NCBI RefSeq assembly: GCF_028858725.1
Contig: NC_084765.1
Location: 7,581,501-7,645,500, forward strand
DNA length: 64,000 nucleotides
DNA from: Colius striatus
Lineage: Eukaryota; Chordata; Aves; Coliiformes; Coliidae
Direction: 5' to 3'
The notes beneath the pieces are model-generated. The model ran no database searches and was not told the DNA's origin. It saw nothing but the letters and a program-made list of their open reading frames with translations. This document shows positions 1 to 12,630 of this stretch, piece by piece. Made by a program: the position numbers and the translations under genes. How positions within the stretch are numbered: the first letter of the stretch is position 1; each line of letters opens with the position of its first letter.

Positions 1-1080
1 AAATTTAATATTAAAGCGATGGTGTTTTATATCATTTTAGTGGATGTCAGTGTTTGTGTGCAAAGTGGAATTTGTTGCAGAGGTTGTTGTCTTGGTTTTC
101 ATACACATTTAGAAGATTTAAATGTAAAGTTGTTGTAACCACATTCCATCTGAAAGTTCTGGCAGGAGCATAAAGCTTTTTTTACAGTACTCAAACCCAC
201 TTTCTTATAATTTCCTTTTCAATTTCATATTATACATAGAGAAATGTGAATTAGGAAATATATATAACAATATGATTGTTTATAACAGATAAAGTGTACA
301 GATGTAATATCCTGAAATGTTTATACGTCATTTTAAAGGAAATTTACCAGTTTAATATTTGCTCACGTGCTTTGAAAAAGGCCAATAAAGTTGGCAAAAT
401 CTGTTTAAAGAAGATAAACCAAATGACAAAAAGAAGAAAAACACAAAAGATAAATCAAATTTTACTTACCAATTACTGCCAAAGTACAAGTATTTCAGAA
501 GCCTTTCCTGCATCTGATACTTTCACACTTATGATTTGTGTCTACTAAATTTCAGTTGTGAGTGAGAGATGAATTTATGTCAGTGTCTCAGTGTCTTCAG
601 TGAGCACATTTTTCCTTTTTCTCTGAGAAGAAAGCCTGTGTCTCTAAATGGAGCCAGAGCAGACAGCTGTGTTCCCCTCCTGACTGAGGAAGAGATGAGA
701 AGTACTGTCATCTGCTGACTGACACTACAGACAATCTTTCAGAAGCCTGGTGTTTCTGGGGCATTTATGAGTTTGCTATTCTTTCACTGGTGACCTCACA
801 AGGCTGCCTTTCCAATGGAAAACACAATTACCCTCATCTCAGGACACAAAAGGGGGTCCATGAGCTCCTTTTTCTGAGTAGTCCTGCCCAGACATCCATT
901 TATCTGTAGGATCAGTCCTTGAAAGTACCTTTGAAACCTTATAAACCCTTACTTTGTCATTTGACATACATTCATTGATACTCACGCTTCCCTCTTCATC
1001 TCTCACTCCCAAACAAGTATATATTGCCTGCTATGTCATTCCCTGTGTTTCAACAAATTCTTACTCCTATTTACTCATCC
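1..1080. other. Non-coding flank, nothing recognised
   Basis: AT-rich DNA with only short chance frames. No repeat family or RNA gene recognised. Confidence 0.7.
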
Positions 1081-1109
1081 AGTCTGTACAGCAGGCAGCT
1101 AGCTATGCT

Positions 1110-1699
1110 TGATGTGATCATAAACCCCTCGGTGCCGCGAAGTTTTTGGCTCTTGGCCTGAAAAAACCAGACTCGAAGTCTGCAAACCAGGCTCGAAGCC
1201 TGAAACCAGACTCTAAGTCCGAAAAACCCAGGCTCGAAGCCTGAAAACCCAGGCTCGAAGCCTACTTCATGCTGCAATCAACCCAGGGTCCGATTCTCAG
1301 CTGGGTGGGAAGAAGTCAGTCCTACTCAATGTGAGTGATAGCAGAAATCTTCTTCTTTATTGAGAGCAGGCTCTAACTTATATACACAGCAGCTTCAAAG
1401 CTAGCTCAGCAACAGCAGCTGATAGATTACATTCTTGTGTTCATCCTACTTGCGGTTTCTGCCATAAGCAAGCTCCCTCACATTTTCCCATCTTGTTTTT
1501 CCCCCGAAGTTGTTTTCCACCTTGAGCTGTTAGCTCGTTAGCTGAAAACAGCCCGACCTTGAAGGAGCAGAAAGCGGCCTGCTGTCTGCGCTGACTACGT
1601 GACAGCAACTACTTTAACCATGGCTCTGACTCGGGTCTTGATTGTGCATTAAATTCATATAACTAGAACTCAGATTGCCTTGCCCCATCGGGCCTAACA
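1110..1699 (-). mobile_element. LTR-like sequence (boundaries uncertain)
   Basis: On the minus strand it reads TGTTAGGCCCGATGGGGC at its start (plus end 1699), then a TATA box TATATAAG (1378-1385) and, about 20 bases later, AATAAA (1357-1362). This promoter/poly(A) order is typical of an LTR. The left end is unclear: TG dinucleotides near 1085 and 1110 are possible. No matching target duplication was found, so it may be a truncated or decayed LTR. The array of hairpin units lies in its U5-like part. Family not identified. Confidence 0.5.
1145..1263. repeat. Tandem array of hairpin-forming 19-22-bp units
   Basis: Five clear units at 1168-1182, 1188-1202, 1207-1221, 1229-1243 and 1250-1263, and a degenerate one at about 1147-1160. 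Each has the form CAGRCT-CGA-AGYCTG, a 6-bp stem with a 3-base loop, separated by A/C spacers. G/C pairs at the third stem position in some units are replaced by A/T pairs in others. Confidence 0.8.
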
Positions 1700-3612
1700 T
1701 TATACCCTGGGATCCATGTCCATTTTCCCTTAACCATTCCTCCACACCTCGGAACTTTTCTACTGCTCTTTCCTTACTTCCTTCCTGCCTTCTATCCCAC
1801 TACATCATATAGAATTTTGCTTTGGTCTTGTTATCCGCCAAGTCTTCCTCTATCAAAAGCGCCCTCTCTTAGTATTTCTCAACGTTGCCAAGACATTGAA
1901 GCTTTAATCCAGTCTTTAGACATTTTCTATGATTTGGTTATGACAAACCTCCAGATAGAATTTATTTTTTATGATAATTGCTTCTCCAATCTTTCCTGAA
2001 TACTTGCCTATAAAAAAGGGGGAGATATTTCACATTTAGCAAAGACCACACACCAGCTGTCACTAGTGATCTGTAAACCCCTACACCAGCCGATCTTGCA
2101 CTACCTTGTTTATGTAGCCTTGTGTTACTTCAGTATCTCCAAACAGGCTGTGTCTATCCTGCTGAGCATATGTGCTCCACAGTATGTCCTGCATCGTCCT
2201 CAGCTGCTCCTGCTGCAAGGCAAAAAACTTAAGGTATATTTAGGTAGAAAATCTCAGTATTTTAATAAGGTTGTTCTGGACACTTTCAAGGCATCTACCT
2301 CAGGAACTGAGCTCCCCAGCATTACTTGCTTTGTGATGAAAAACTTTTGCTGTTCCTCTCTAATTCACAATAAAATTAAAGTACCTCTTTACTGGGACAA
2401 AACGTGTTTTCAGTCACAGTTAACAAATGAGAGGCAAAATCCTAGCAAGAAGGTGACTGTTGGCAATTCATTCAGTTCTTTCACAGACTGTATCACACAA
2501 GCCTGTGTGACCATGAAAAACAGCTTTGACCTTGTTATGATTTTCTCTTCCTTACTCTTTTTTTTGTCTGCTTTTATACAACAGTCAGGAACTGATTTAA
2601 CATCCAGCAATTAAGGCTACTTCACTAGGATCTGGAATTACCTTCTTCAAACTACCCTTAAAAATTATTACCCATAATGACCTATAGAGTTAAGCAACCA
2701 GACTATTGTCTGGTGTACAGAGCCTGTGCAGGTGTCAAGCTGTCAATAATTATGCAAGAACTTACTCCTTCACCTCGTGTACAGCATAAGTCAAAACATT
2801 GCTGTTTTCTTTGATCTTTTAAGTCTGTGGTTACTTGGATATTCTTCTAGGAAACTCTAATATGCCAAGTCTACTTTGTTATCACTTAGAAACAGGTTAA
2901 ACCACATCTCTTGCTTTGCTGGCTTCACTAATCTAAACATTCGTCTGTAAATTGACAGGTAGCTATCACAAATGCCATGAAATATGTGTGAAAATAACTT
3001 CTTTATGTTCCAGAGTAGAGATAGAAAAATGGAGTATGCTGCTGCTTATTTGTCACAGACTGTTTCAAAGTTCTTCTCAAGCATTAAAGAACTTACATCT
3101 AACCCCAGTGAATGTCCACATGCAGGTCAAACCCCAAGCACTGCCATTTCCTAAGCTTAAACCCTCCTCTGGCACAGCTGCAAACTTTACTGGACTCCTG
3201 AGCCCTCCTGCCGTCAAGCCTGTCTCAAATTCGTGTTATGAGCCCAAGGTGAGAAGAATGGCTCTTTATATGCAGAAAGCTTTCAGCCAGAGCCTTTTGG
3301 CACCCATGCACTCTTTCCTTCTTACTTGCTCTCACTTTTAAAATTGAGCATAGTTGTTTGTGCAGTAGAAGTGATATTGATTCAAAACACAAGTCCTCAG
3401 GCCAGCAGGAAAACCCTCTTGTATATCACTTGTACAAAACTAATAAAAGACTAACAAACCTGACTAGAAAGGCAAGACTGGCAAGCCAGTTTCTTGACGG
3501 GACAAAGACTAGCTCATACTGCCTGTTCTGCAACCTAAGACATCAAGAATGGTAACATTTACACACATCCAGACACAATCAGACTTGGTGAGTGGCAATA
3601 TACTCAGACAAT
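1700..3612. other. Non-coding flank with one longer unexplained open frame
   Basis: Follows the LTR-like block. A purine run AAAAAAGGGGGAGA near 2,012-2,026 resembles a polypurine tract, but no LTR begins after it. An open frame at 2066-2614 (182 codons including alternative starts) has a hydrophobic C-terminal end but no recognisable domain, and could be chance or a decayed retroviral part. Confidence 0.5.
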
Positions 3613-3880
3613 ATTGAGGTTGGAAAAGATTCTCAAGCTCATCGAGTCCAACTGTAAGTTCAGCATCTGCCGTATCTACCACGTCCTTAAGTGCCAAATG
3701 TACATCTTTTAAACATCTCCAGGGATGATGATTCTACCTGAGCAGCCTGTTCCAATGCTTGATTACCCTTTCCATGAAGAATTTTTTCCTAATCTCCAGT
3801 CTAAACCTCCCCTGGTGCAACTTGAAGCCATTTCCTCTTGTCTTATCACTTGTTTACCTGAAAGAAGAGACTGACATGGG
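3613..3880 (-). repeat. CR1 LINE 3' fragment
   Basis: Matches the familiar CR1 tail in antisense: GGTTGGAAAAGATTCTCAAG, CATCGAGTCCAACTG, the GGGATGATGATTCTACC region, GAGCAGCCTGTTCCAATGC, and CCTCTTGTCTTATCACTTG. CR1 is the main bird LINE and most copies are 5'-truncated like this one. No reverse transcriptase frame remains. Confidence 0.88.
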
Positions 3881-6800
3881 AGATCAAGTCTCTACTGGGA
3901 ATTTTTAAGAGACTTTTACAGGATCCATTCACAGCGTATGGCCACGAGAGGAGTCAAAGAAAGACTGTGGAGACCAGTTTTGATGCTGTTTTGTGGCAAA
4001 TGTAATTGCATTTGCATTGTACATTAGTATTTTTTGAAAGCTTTTGCCTTATAATGTGCAATCAACCTTACTACAAATGTATAATATAGTAAAGCATACT
4101 AAAACCTGACTAAAGCACTGTTATGAGGTTTTGTATCTGAATATAAGTACATCTAGTACTGTTTCAAACATTTCTGTTACTGTTTTCTAAAACCCTTTTT
4201 GACTATACATTCAGAACAGGAATTGATAGAAACATATTTATTTATCCAAGAGAGAAAATACTTCAAATATTTTCAATTTACTACTTTAAAGGTATGTAAA
4301 AAAATGAAATGGTCAAATAACCATTGAAGAGATAAGGATTGTTCAGTTATAATGTGCTACTTGAATCCACTTGTAAAACCAAACAATATTTTTAAAAAGG
4401 TTTTAATGCAGACAGACACAAATTCAGATATGTCAAAAGAGAGAATGTAGGTCACACCAACAACACAGAATACTATATCCCGACACTGAAAAGGATTTCA
4501 GAAAATCAATTTACCATGAATTCCCTACGCAATCTATGGGCTAAGTTTAATGCAATCCTTACATGATTATGCAGGAGATCGTGACATCACAAGTACGTAT
4601 CACTGATGAGATCAGCACTGCAATGTCCAGTTTTGTTTTCCAATTTTGAAATGATGATGAAATGATGAAAGATTGCAAGGGACTCAAGAATGAGCCACTA
4701 AATTATTTGAAACTGTGGAAGTCTTACCTGTGCGTTACAAACTGCAGATAAACGCCCCAAAAACAGGCAGAGATAACTCACTGTACTCCCAAAAAAGTGT
4801 TGAGAAGGGATAATCCTGACACAAAAGGACTTTCAAGTAACAAGCAAAGCCATAGAAGTAATTGACGATTAAGAAACAGAAGGCAGACAAATGCACATTG
4901 GCAAAAAAAATTGTCTGTTCTTTTAACGAGCAAAATAAGTATTAGGTTAAAATTAACTGCTTGAGAGCTACACATATAATAAGTCGAAGTCTTTTCTATA
5001 AGAATAGGAGCCTTTAGGAAAGATGAACTGTTCATCTGGGACCTAGGGCCTCAAATCATGTGGCTGGCATAGTGCAAGAACTAACATTAGGTGTTCTTAA
5101 TAAGTCTAAAGCTTCAAAACCATAATACATTCACCAGAGTATGGATATTTTGACAAAAAAGAGGAAGTAAATGCCAAGGAAAAATAAATATTTATGTTTA
5201 CAGGGTAAACAGTTTACCAGTTAATTTTCAAAGCAGAAGAACATGCATTAGTTGAGATGGACCAGAAATACACATATTACTGCCCTGTAAAAGGCAGGAC
5301 AGGAATTAAGTCTGTGAGAACATTTCAAAAGCAAGCAGTAAAAATAGGAATGTCATACTTTCACAAATGCTCACAGACAGAAGAAAGGAGCACTGAAGTA
5401 GGAACAAATTAGCATTTCAGAATGATATGTTCAAAGATCCCAAATATTTTGGTCACACCTCTATTCAAAAGAGGATTTTAAGATGTCAATTCAGTACATC
5501 TATTCTCCCATGAAAGTAAAAAAAAATCAATATTAAAAGCTATTTTCAAGGCAACTTTTGTGTCGTAGAGCACCAGATCTTCAGAACTGGCTTGTATGCT
5601 CTCAGGTCACTAGAGAGAGACACATGTGAATGCATTTTAGAAAGAATTACTCCCATGCATCTGTGCAATGACACCACCTTCGAGCACATACAAACCGTGT
5701 TTGTGGGTAGTGCTATTGACATTGCTGGAGGAGCAATTCCTTTCGTAGGGAAACGAAAGGCTTGTCTGGATCAGTACCTATGCTGAATTTGTGACTATTG
5801 TGGGGGAAGGTGGAAAGAAGTAAAACTGTGGGCAGCTGACCAAAAATCTATCTGTGTGTAAGAACGGGCAAAGAAATGAAGCAAAACAAAACATACTCCT
5901 TCTGCTCCACCACAAACAATTCTACCACAAAAGGAAAGACTAGGTATAGACTAAAGTAGGAAGTAGTGTGGCCATCTGACTTTCATTTTGTAAAGGAGTG
6001 AATTGGCCTTTCTGCTCAGCATAGCCCAAGGAATTGCAGAAATGAAATGGGTCCCGAAAGAGGCCACTGAAATGATTAGCTCACTGAGGAGAGAGCAGAG
6101 GGAGACTCACTCCTGGTGATGCTCTCTGCAAGAGCTGAGCTGGCATCAGGGGACTCTGGTAAGAAACTGTAGAGAATTACCACCAGGGAATTACCCAGGG
6201 AAGGGCCTGAGGAGAATTATGGTGGAGTCATAGTCACGTGTCTCGGCAGTGTGGTCTCAGCCCCTGTGGGGAGGGCTAACCCCAGGGAGGCCGCAGGCTC
6301 TCCCCATCCCTCAGCTGGCATCAGGACCACATGGTGGGGAGGCCTGGCTGGGTATGGACATCTGCATCCATTCGCAATACAAAGACCTGCTGGCACAAGG
6401 GATTTCAAAGCCTTCTTCCGGATAAAAGACAAATGCCTGAAGCACTCCAGTGAAGATAGCTGAGTTTCAGAGATGCTGGAATAATATTAGCTTAATTTAT
6501 GTGAAAACAGGGACTTCAAGTGGGCTTTGCTGCCTGACTACATAACAACTTTAAAGACTAAATAAAAAAGGTCTGCCTTCAAAATGGAAAAAGTAATACT
6601 TAATTATAAATAAGTTTCTGAAGATATTAGTGACAAAACAAGAAATTATTCAGTATTTTTTTGTTACAAGCAGCAGATATAGAAGAGAATAAGAAAATAT
6701 ATGGGTGTTTTATATGATGCCTTTATGTATTGTTCGCTGGGCTTGCCTAAGAGCTAAACAGTGTTTGATTTGTGCCTAACAATAAATAGAAAAAGGATTG

Positions 6801-7900
6801 CCAAATAAGAATGTGGGCCATCTATTTTTAAACAAAATGTTTTTAAACTTTTGGCTAACTAGGAGAGAAAGGCAGTGCCATCTGTTGGGGAAAGGCAGCT
6901 GGTTCAGGGCTGCTTCGCCTTCCCTAGAACAAAAGCCCCTTCAGATGCTGTACATGACATGCCTGGTTTGATGCAGGGCAACAGAAAGAAGTAAAACAGT
7001 CTAGATGGATTCAACAGCGACTCGTGTTAACAAACAGCTATTAGTTGTGGTTAATACCTTTGTGCTCCTTCCCAGAAGCAGTTTCAGACTCGTTGAGGGC
7101 AGACGTGGGGCATGGGATGGAGCGAGGAGGGCAGGAGAAGCCAAGGTGGGGTAAATCCCTGCAACTTCGACCACCACAGCAGCAACAGAAATTTTCCTTC
7201 CTTGCTGTTTCATGAGTCAGCGTTTCGGATGGCAAGACTTTACACTCAAATTGAAACAAGCAGCATTCCTGTGTGAGAAGAAGACAAATCTGAGCTCCAC
7301 AAAGGCATAAGTTGGCAAGCTTAAGTGGTCTGTCAATAATTGGGGTTTGTGTAATTTTTTTCAGTATTTGTAGGCTGCTAGTGATTTCACTTTAAGCATT
7401 CAGTAGTCGAATGGTTGTAGCCAAACATAGGTTTCAATAATTGTACTGAATTCCAAAGCCAATATATTTAACTTTTAAATACACTGTACGCATCTTATAA
7501 ATTATTTTCTTGCACCAGTCTTTCTGGAGATGTACGGATAATCTCACACTCAGACATGCATAGCAGCACAAACACATCTATGTACATTAGCTGAGTCTTT
7601 GGCTGACCGTGCTTTTCTGTAGCTTTAGCATGTTACTATTTTCATTTACGGGTCAGGGTAGGGCAGTAGATATCAAATATGGACATTTTTTTTTCCCAGT
7701 GAGGGACTGACACATCGAATAGAATCACATTGATGGTTATTCAACAGAACTGCAGTAGCCGCTATTTCTGCTCCATTCCCATAGCAGCAATAAAACAGTA
7801 GCACAAAACGGAAAGTGACACAGCAGATACATTGAACAACAGCTGCCCTCAAAATCCAAGCAGTCCCCATGAACTGATTTGCCATTTGTAAAGTGCTAAC

Positions 7901-7930
7901 TTGTTTGTTTGTTTGTTTGTTTGTTTTTTT
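7901..7930. repeat. (GTTT)n microsatellite
   Basis: About six TTTG/GTTT units followed by a T-run and ACAG. Confidence 0.9.
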
Positions 7931-9264
7931 ACAGGGGAGTGTAATTAAAGAAGAAGAGGGGGAAATATGGGATCATGCTATAAGTAAGAGCAGAGAGTGA
8001 ACAATGAAACCAGAAATACATTTCCTCAGTTGAATAATTGTGCTTTGAAAGATGTGCTGAGAGGAATAGATGGAGAGTCTCATGCTTCACTATTCAGTCC
8101 TTGTTTGATTACTAAAAAACTCATTTTTTTAGTAAAAAACAAAGTAAGAAGTTTCATATAAAAGCTTCATCAATGGTAATAGGGTACATCAAATGTACCC
8201 TTGGGTAAGATTAATGTATAGACAAGCTTTTGGAGAAGAACCTTTCTCTTTTTTAAATAGATAAATGTATTTTTAACTAAGCCAGGAAGACTTACAGTGT
8301 TCCATAATGCTCTGTTTTCAGTAGTGCACATAGGGATATTACAACAAACACGTAGATCTTAAGGTTCATTTTCGTGATCTTGATGTTAATTTTAAACTCG
8401 GCCAAGGAAGTACCTGTGCCTGAAGAAGCCTGAAGACCCCAATAATCACCAGCAGGCGATAAGCGTCTGTGCTGAATGATCCTATTTAAAATCCTGCCTG
8501 GCATCCATTTACCTCTTCAGCTCCTTAGTTACTTTTGTGTATCTTGCGTTTGTTATTTAGAAAGTCTTTGCTTTATTCTTCCTTTAATCTTTTGTCTTTG
8601 AAAGATTGATTTATTGCTACCTGATATGAGCCACACGATCCAGCAAAATTGCCTTCTCTCAACAGTTTATAGCTCTGCTCCACATTTATATTGAATCCAA
8701 TCTTTTAACAAAAGTATTTAAGAATTCTTCTTTATGGTTTGAAAAGTTTACTTACTCACAAATAAATTACTCTTTTAAGAATGAAAATTAACCTAAAATA
8801 TAAATCAGTTTTAACTCTGAGATGGCTCAATTCAGGATGTGCATTTTGTGACATAAAAACATACACAGTCATCATGTTCCCCAGTGCATTTTTGTTTATG
8901 CACTCCAATTGTCTCTACCTCCCTTTCCAGCTCTTCCTCAGGACTTTCTCACCTTCTGCCCAGACTTCTCTTCCCTTTTTTGTTGTTTCTCTTATAAAAT
9001 ACTATGGAAACAAAATTTTCATTGGCTTTATCCTATCATTCACTCTTGAATCTCTGTGGTTCTTGCGCTGCCTGGGATGAGTGTTCTACCTTCAGCAATG
9101 CATAATATCTCCTTGGTTACTTAAACTCTTACTTGCCATGAAGTCATGATGAATGTGGAACTTTAACATAGCTACTTTACTCACTGGAAGACCATAAAGA
9201 GTTGTGCAATGCACCTCAGTAACACACTGTAGGGTGCACCTTACCACCAAATGCAACACACAAA

Positions 9265-9305
9265 TGAGAACAGCAGCTTTATGTCCTGAGAACAGCAGCT
9301 TTATG
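9265..9305. repeat. Short tandem duplication, 22-bp period
   Basis: TGAGAACAGCAGCTTTATG occurs at 9265-9283 and again at 9287-9305. Confidence 0.85.
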
Positions 9306-12300
9306 CCCCCTTGTGCATCATGCACTTGTAGAATTGCATGGAAAAATATGAGCAATCTGTAGCTCAGATAGTTGCAAGGAAGGGAATTTCAGCTGAAGAC
9401 TTACCACCTTCATCCAAAATTGCACAGAAGTTAAACTGATCTTTTGTTATCCCATTTTGGAGCTCACAGTCTGCTGGAGAGTTGTACCAAGGAATGGTGA
9501 CAGGAACAGAACATGGACCTCTAGATCTGAATGTTTAGTGAATCAATGAGGCTGCAAAAAGAGGAGAGAAGATATAGCCTGAGTTTTAATTCTGCAGAAG
9601 TTCTGGTCCCAACTGTTGAATCTGGAGATATTTTGCATTGGAAGCCAGTAAAATTGGTACTTTAAGAGTCCAAAATAATCTTCCACATCCTCCACTTCGT
9701 GAATAGTGGAGGATGCAAATGCATAAAGAAGGTCAAACATGTGGTTTTAACACCAATAGAACATTCAAGGTGAGAATGTTGTGGAAATTAAATGCCTCTG
9801 AATAAGTTATATGGACCCCTTGACTCACCTTTGTAACTACATTTTTCTTGCCTCAGCTACTTCAAAGGCATCAAACTTCTGCAGCCTCTATGTACTTCAG
9901 AAGAAGGCACGGATGGCTGATGTCTTTTAACATTCAGCCAATTAGGCTGTATAGCATTGGCCTCTGCAGCAGTGCTTAGTATGCACAAAGGTTGATAATA
10001 TTAAACATTTTAAAGAGTGGATTTTTTTATGTTTCACTTCAAACCAAGTGTTTCTAAGACAATTTGATTCCTATCACAGTTTGCATATAAACCTTTTCAA
10101 GGTTTATAACAATTTTCTATCACTAAAAAAAACAGTGATAACCAAGATTATATGTGAAATAAAATATTTTTATCTCCAGAGCATAATTAAGGGTAGTTAG
10201 ACCTGTACTGCTTTCAACTAGCTACATATGGGATTCCTGATGTCATTCTTCACATATGATGACTGCCAATGCAACACCTGTTTTTACCATATTGGACCGT
10301 GAATATTTCAGATCAACAATTGAAATCCAGATGTGTTTGTGTCATGAGCTCTATGCATTCTAATTGAGATGATTTGTCTTTAAAAACAGAATTAAGGATA
10401 CACTCATGCTTGCAACAGTAGCCTGCAATGTTCCCACTCCTCAGCAGAGCTTTTGTGAGAGAATCCAGCCACCTGGATCCAAATGCCCTAACATCAGGTC
10501 AGAGGCATGTGCAGGTGAGACTCGCTCCCTTAGTGCAATAGCTGGGGGTACAAGACAAATCATCATCACATTCTATACTATTATTAACTCCCTCTTCTAA
10601 TTTCTTCTTCTTGCACTAAATGTCTCGAACTTTTATTATCTTTTTTCCTTTAACACTTTATACAAATTTTTCCCATGTCTCTCTCCCTACACAAATAATT
10701 TAAGAAACAAAATGGTTTATATAAGCAGTACACTTGTGTCTGACCATATTTTATCAATTACCTTGACTCTGTCTTTGTCGCTCTTTTGACTATTCAAAGT
10801 GAGAATCTCTGCCCTGGTCACTGCTTTCTTTTGTACAGGGGGTATGCAGGGATGAGAGCTGAAGGAGAAACAGACAGCTTAAAAACTCAGCACTGAGAAG
10901 GGTATAAAGATGGAAAAGAGATATAATGGAATACTTATTAAGGAAGTGCTCACCACAGCCAAGGGACCTACATTTACCAGTTTGGGACAAGAATGTAGTT
11001 AATTTTCCTAATTTCTGCTCATTAATATATTTATTAACTCAGCTGTATCTAACAGAAATATGTTCCTTGTTTACTAAAGGTACAAGGCCCTTCCCATATT
11101 TTAAGGAGATCTAATATTTTTACACACGACCATAAGTAAAGATGTTTTTAAGAAAACATCTATAACCAATCAGTATTCTGTCAAAAATTTTCATTGGAAA
11201 ATATTAATTAACGGAAACTTGTCCTTCCTTTTCTTTTTCTTTTTTATTTTTAGTGGGAAGACCAAACCTGAATGAATCTTACTGTATTCACCTAAAACAA
11301 AGGAGACCCATAGTTAACTTTGAGCTTTACTTAATGGGATTTTGGCCTCAACATATCCCAAGTGAATGCCTTGACCAACTGCAGGCATCTCAGCCTTTGG
11401 TACTGATCTAATACATTTATGGAGCCTGAGAACTAAAAATATTTCTTGAATACTCATTCAGAAGGCAAGGCAATGACAGGAGTGGGACCCAAATGTGCAC
11501 CAAAAATGGGAAAGAGAAAAGGGGTAAAAAAAAAAAGGAATTTGCCTAAATTAAATGAAAAATGAAGCAAACAAAAAACCACCAAATTCTAACATCTCTT
11601 AGTATAAGGAAAACTCACAGTGATTTATATTAAGAGTTTTGTCTTGATTAATAGAGATTTTGGATTTCAGAAGGTGACCTTGAAATTTCAGGGTCAGACC
11701 TCTTCAGTAGCACAACTGAACACAAAACAATCAATCTCAAAGGAATCACCCAGGATAAATTCTTCTCCTCCCTCTAAGGCATCATACAGCAGTGTACAAG
11801 CTGCAAATGTAATGTCTTATTTCCCTTCTATTTGCCAAGATTTGGACTCCTTTTCTGATCCAGACTATTGTGCTATGCTACTACATCCTCAGTAAATGCC
11901 ATAAGATGCTACAAGTACATAATTTCTCAGACACTGCATTTCCCACGCTGCTGGGATTTACTTGTCACTATTTTCCTGCTTGATAACTGCAGGGATGAGA
12001 TTATTAGGAGTGGCAATCTAATCAGTAACCACTCTGGGCATTCAATTTGTCAGAGTTGAAAACTCTTGAATGAACTGTAGTGGGTCAGTGATATGCTAAC
12101 ACATCAACCAGAGGAGGAGGCTCCTTTACAACAGGGCCCTTTCTTTACCACATACGCAAGAGAGAAATGGAAGCTAGTAAAATAAAATTAAAGAGAATTA
12201 AGCCCAAACCAAGCAATGATTGAAAAATCTTGATTGAAAAATCTATTTTTCACCTTGGGGGAAACATAACAAAATATTTACTTGTCGTTTAGACACACTA

Positions 12301-12423
12301 TCAGGCAGGTATTGAACTAAAGATGTTTTGGTTTGTTTTTTTTTTTTAAAAGATCAATGCTTTCTCACACAGGGGATTCAAATATAAGACATGCACAAAT
12401 TCTTACAAATCTCATCAATAGAC

Positions 12424-12443
12424 ACATATATATGTATATATAT
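12424..12443. repeat. (AT)n-rich microsatellite
   Basis: Alternating AT run with one TG interruption. A similar run lies at 27529-27546. Confidence 0.8.
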
Positions 12444-12529
12444 TTAACAAAACCCACAAGTAGAAGTAAATGAATTCAAATGTTCACATTGCCCAATAAA
12501 AGCTCAGCCAGAGCTGGACTTGCACAGCT

Positions 12530-12630
12530 ATGGCCCCAGTTCAAGAAACCACTTAAGCATATGCTTAAAACAAGCTCTGGATCAATTCCCAGTGAGGATT
12601 AATGCACATTCGTAAATGCTTTGCTCCTTT
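12530..12630. repeat. Probable old repeat with 16-bp perfect palindrome
   Basis: TTAAGCATATGCTTAA at 12553-12568 is a perfect palindrome. Nearby CTCTGGATCAATTCCCAGTG and TTCGTAAATGCTTTGCTCC resemble the ancient sauropsid repeat with TTAAGCATGTGCTTAA-type cores. Confidence 0.35.

Larger units (their letters stand above)
3881..12529. other. Gene-free stretch
   Basis: No exon, RNA gene or transposon that I can support apart from the microsatellite at 7901 and the duplication at 9265. A moderately GC-rich segment lies at about 6,230-6,350. A small inverted repeat CCTTTCGT/ACGAAAGG lies near 5,740. Confidence 0.6.

Noticed and set aside
2008..2030. Purine run AAAAAAGGGGGAGA as a plus-strand polypurine tract
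   Set aside because: No LTR terminus follows, and the nearby LTR-like block lies on the other strand.
5735..5765. Inverted repeat CCTTTCGT / ACGAAAGG
   Set aside because: Eight-base arms with a short loop, no context or copies seen. Likely chance.
10445..10514. Possible 70-bp exon with acceptor TTCCCACTCCTCAG and donor GCAG/GTGAGA
   Set aside because: Splice-like words of this quality occur often by chance, and the translation matches no family and has no partner exons.
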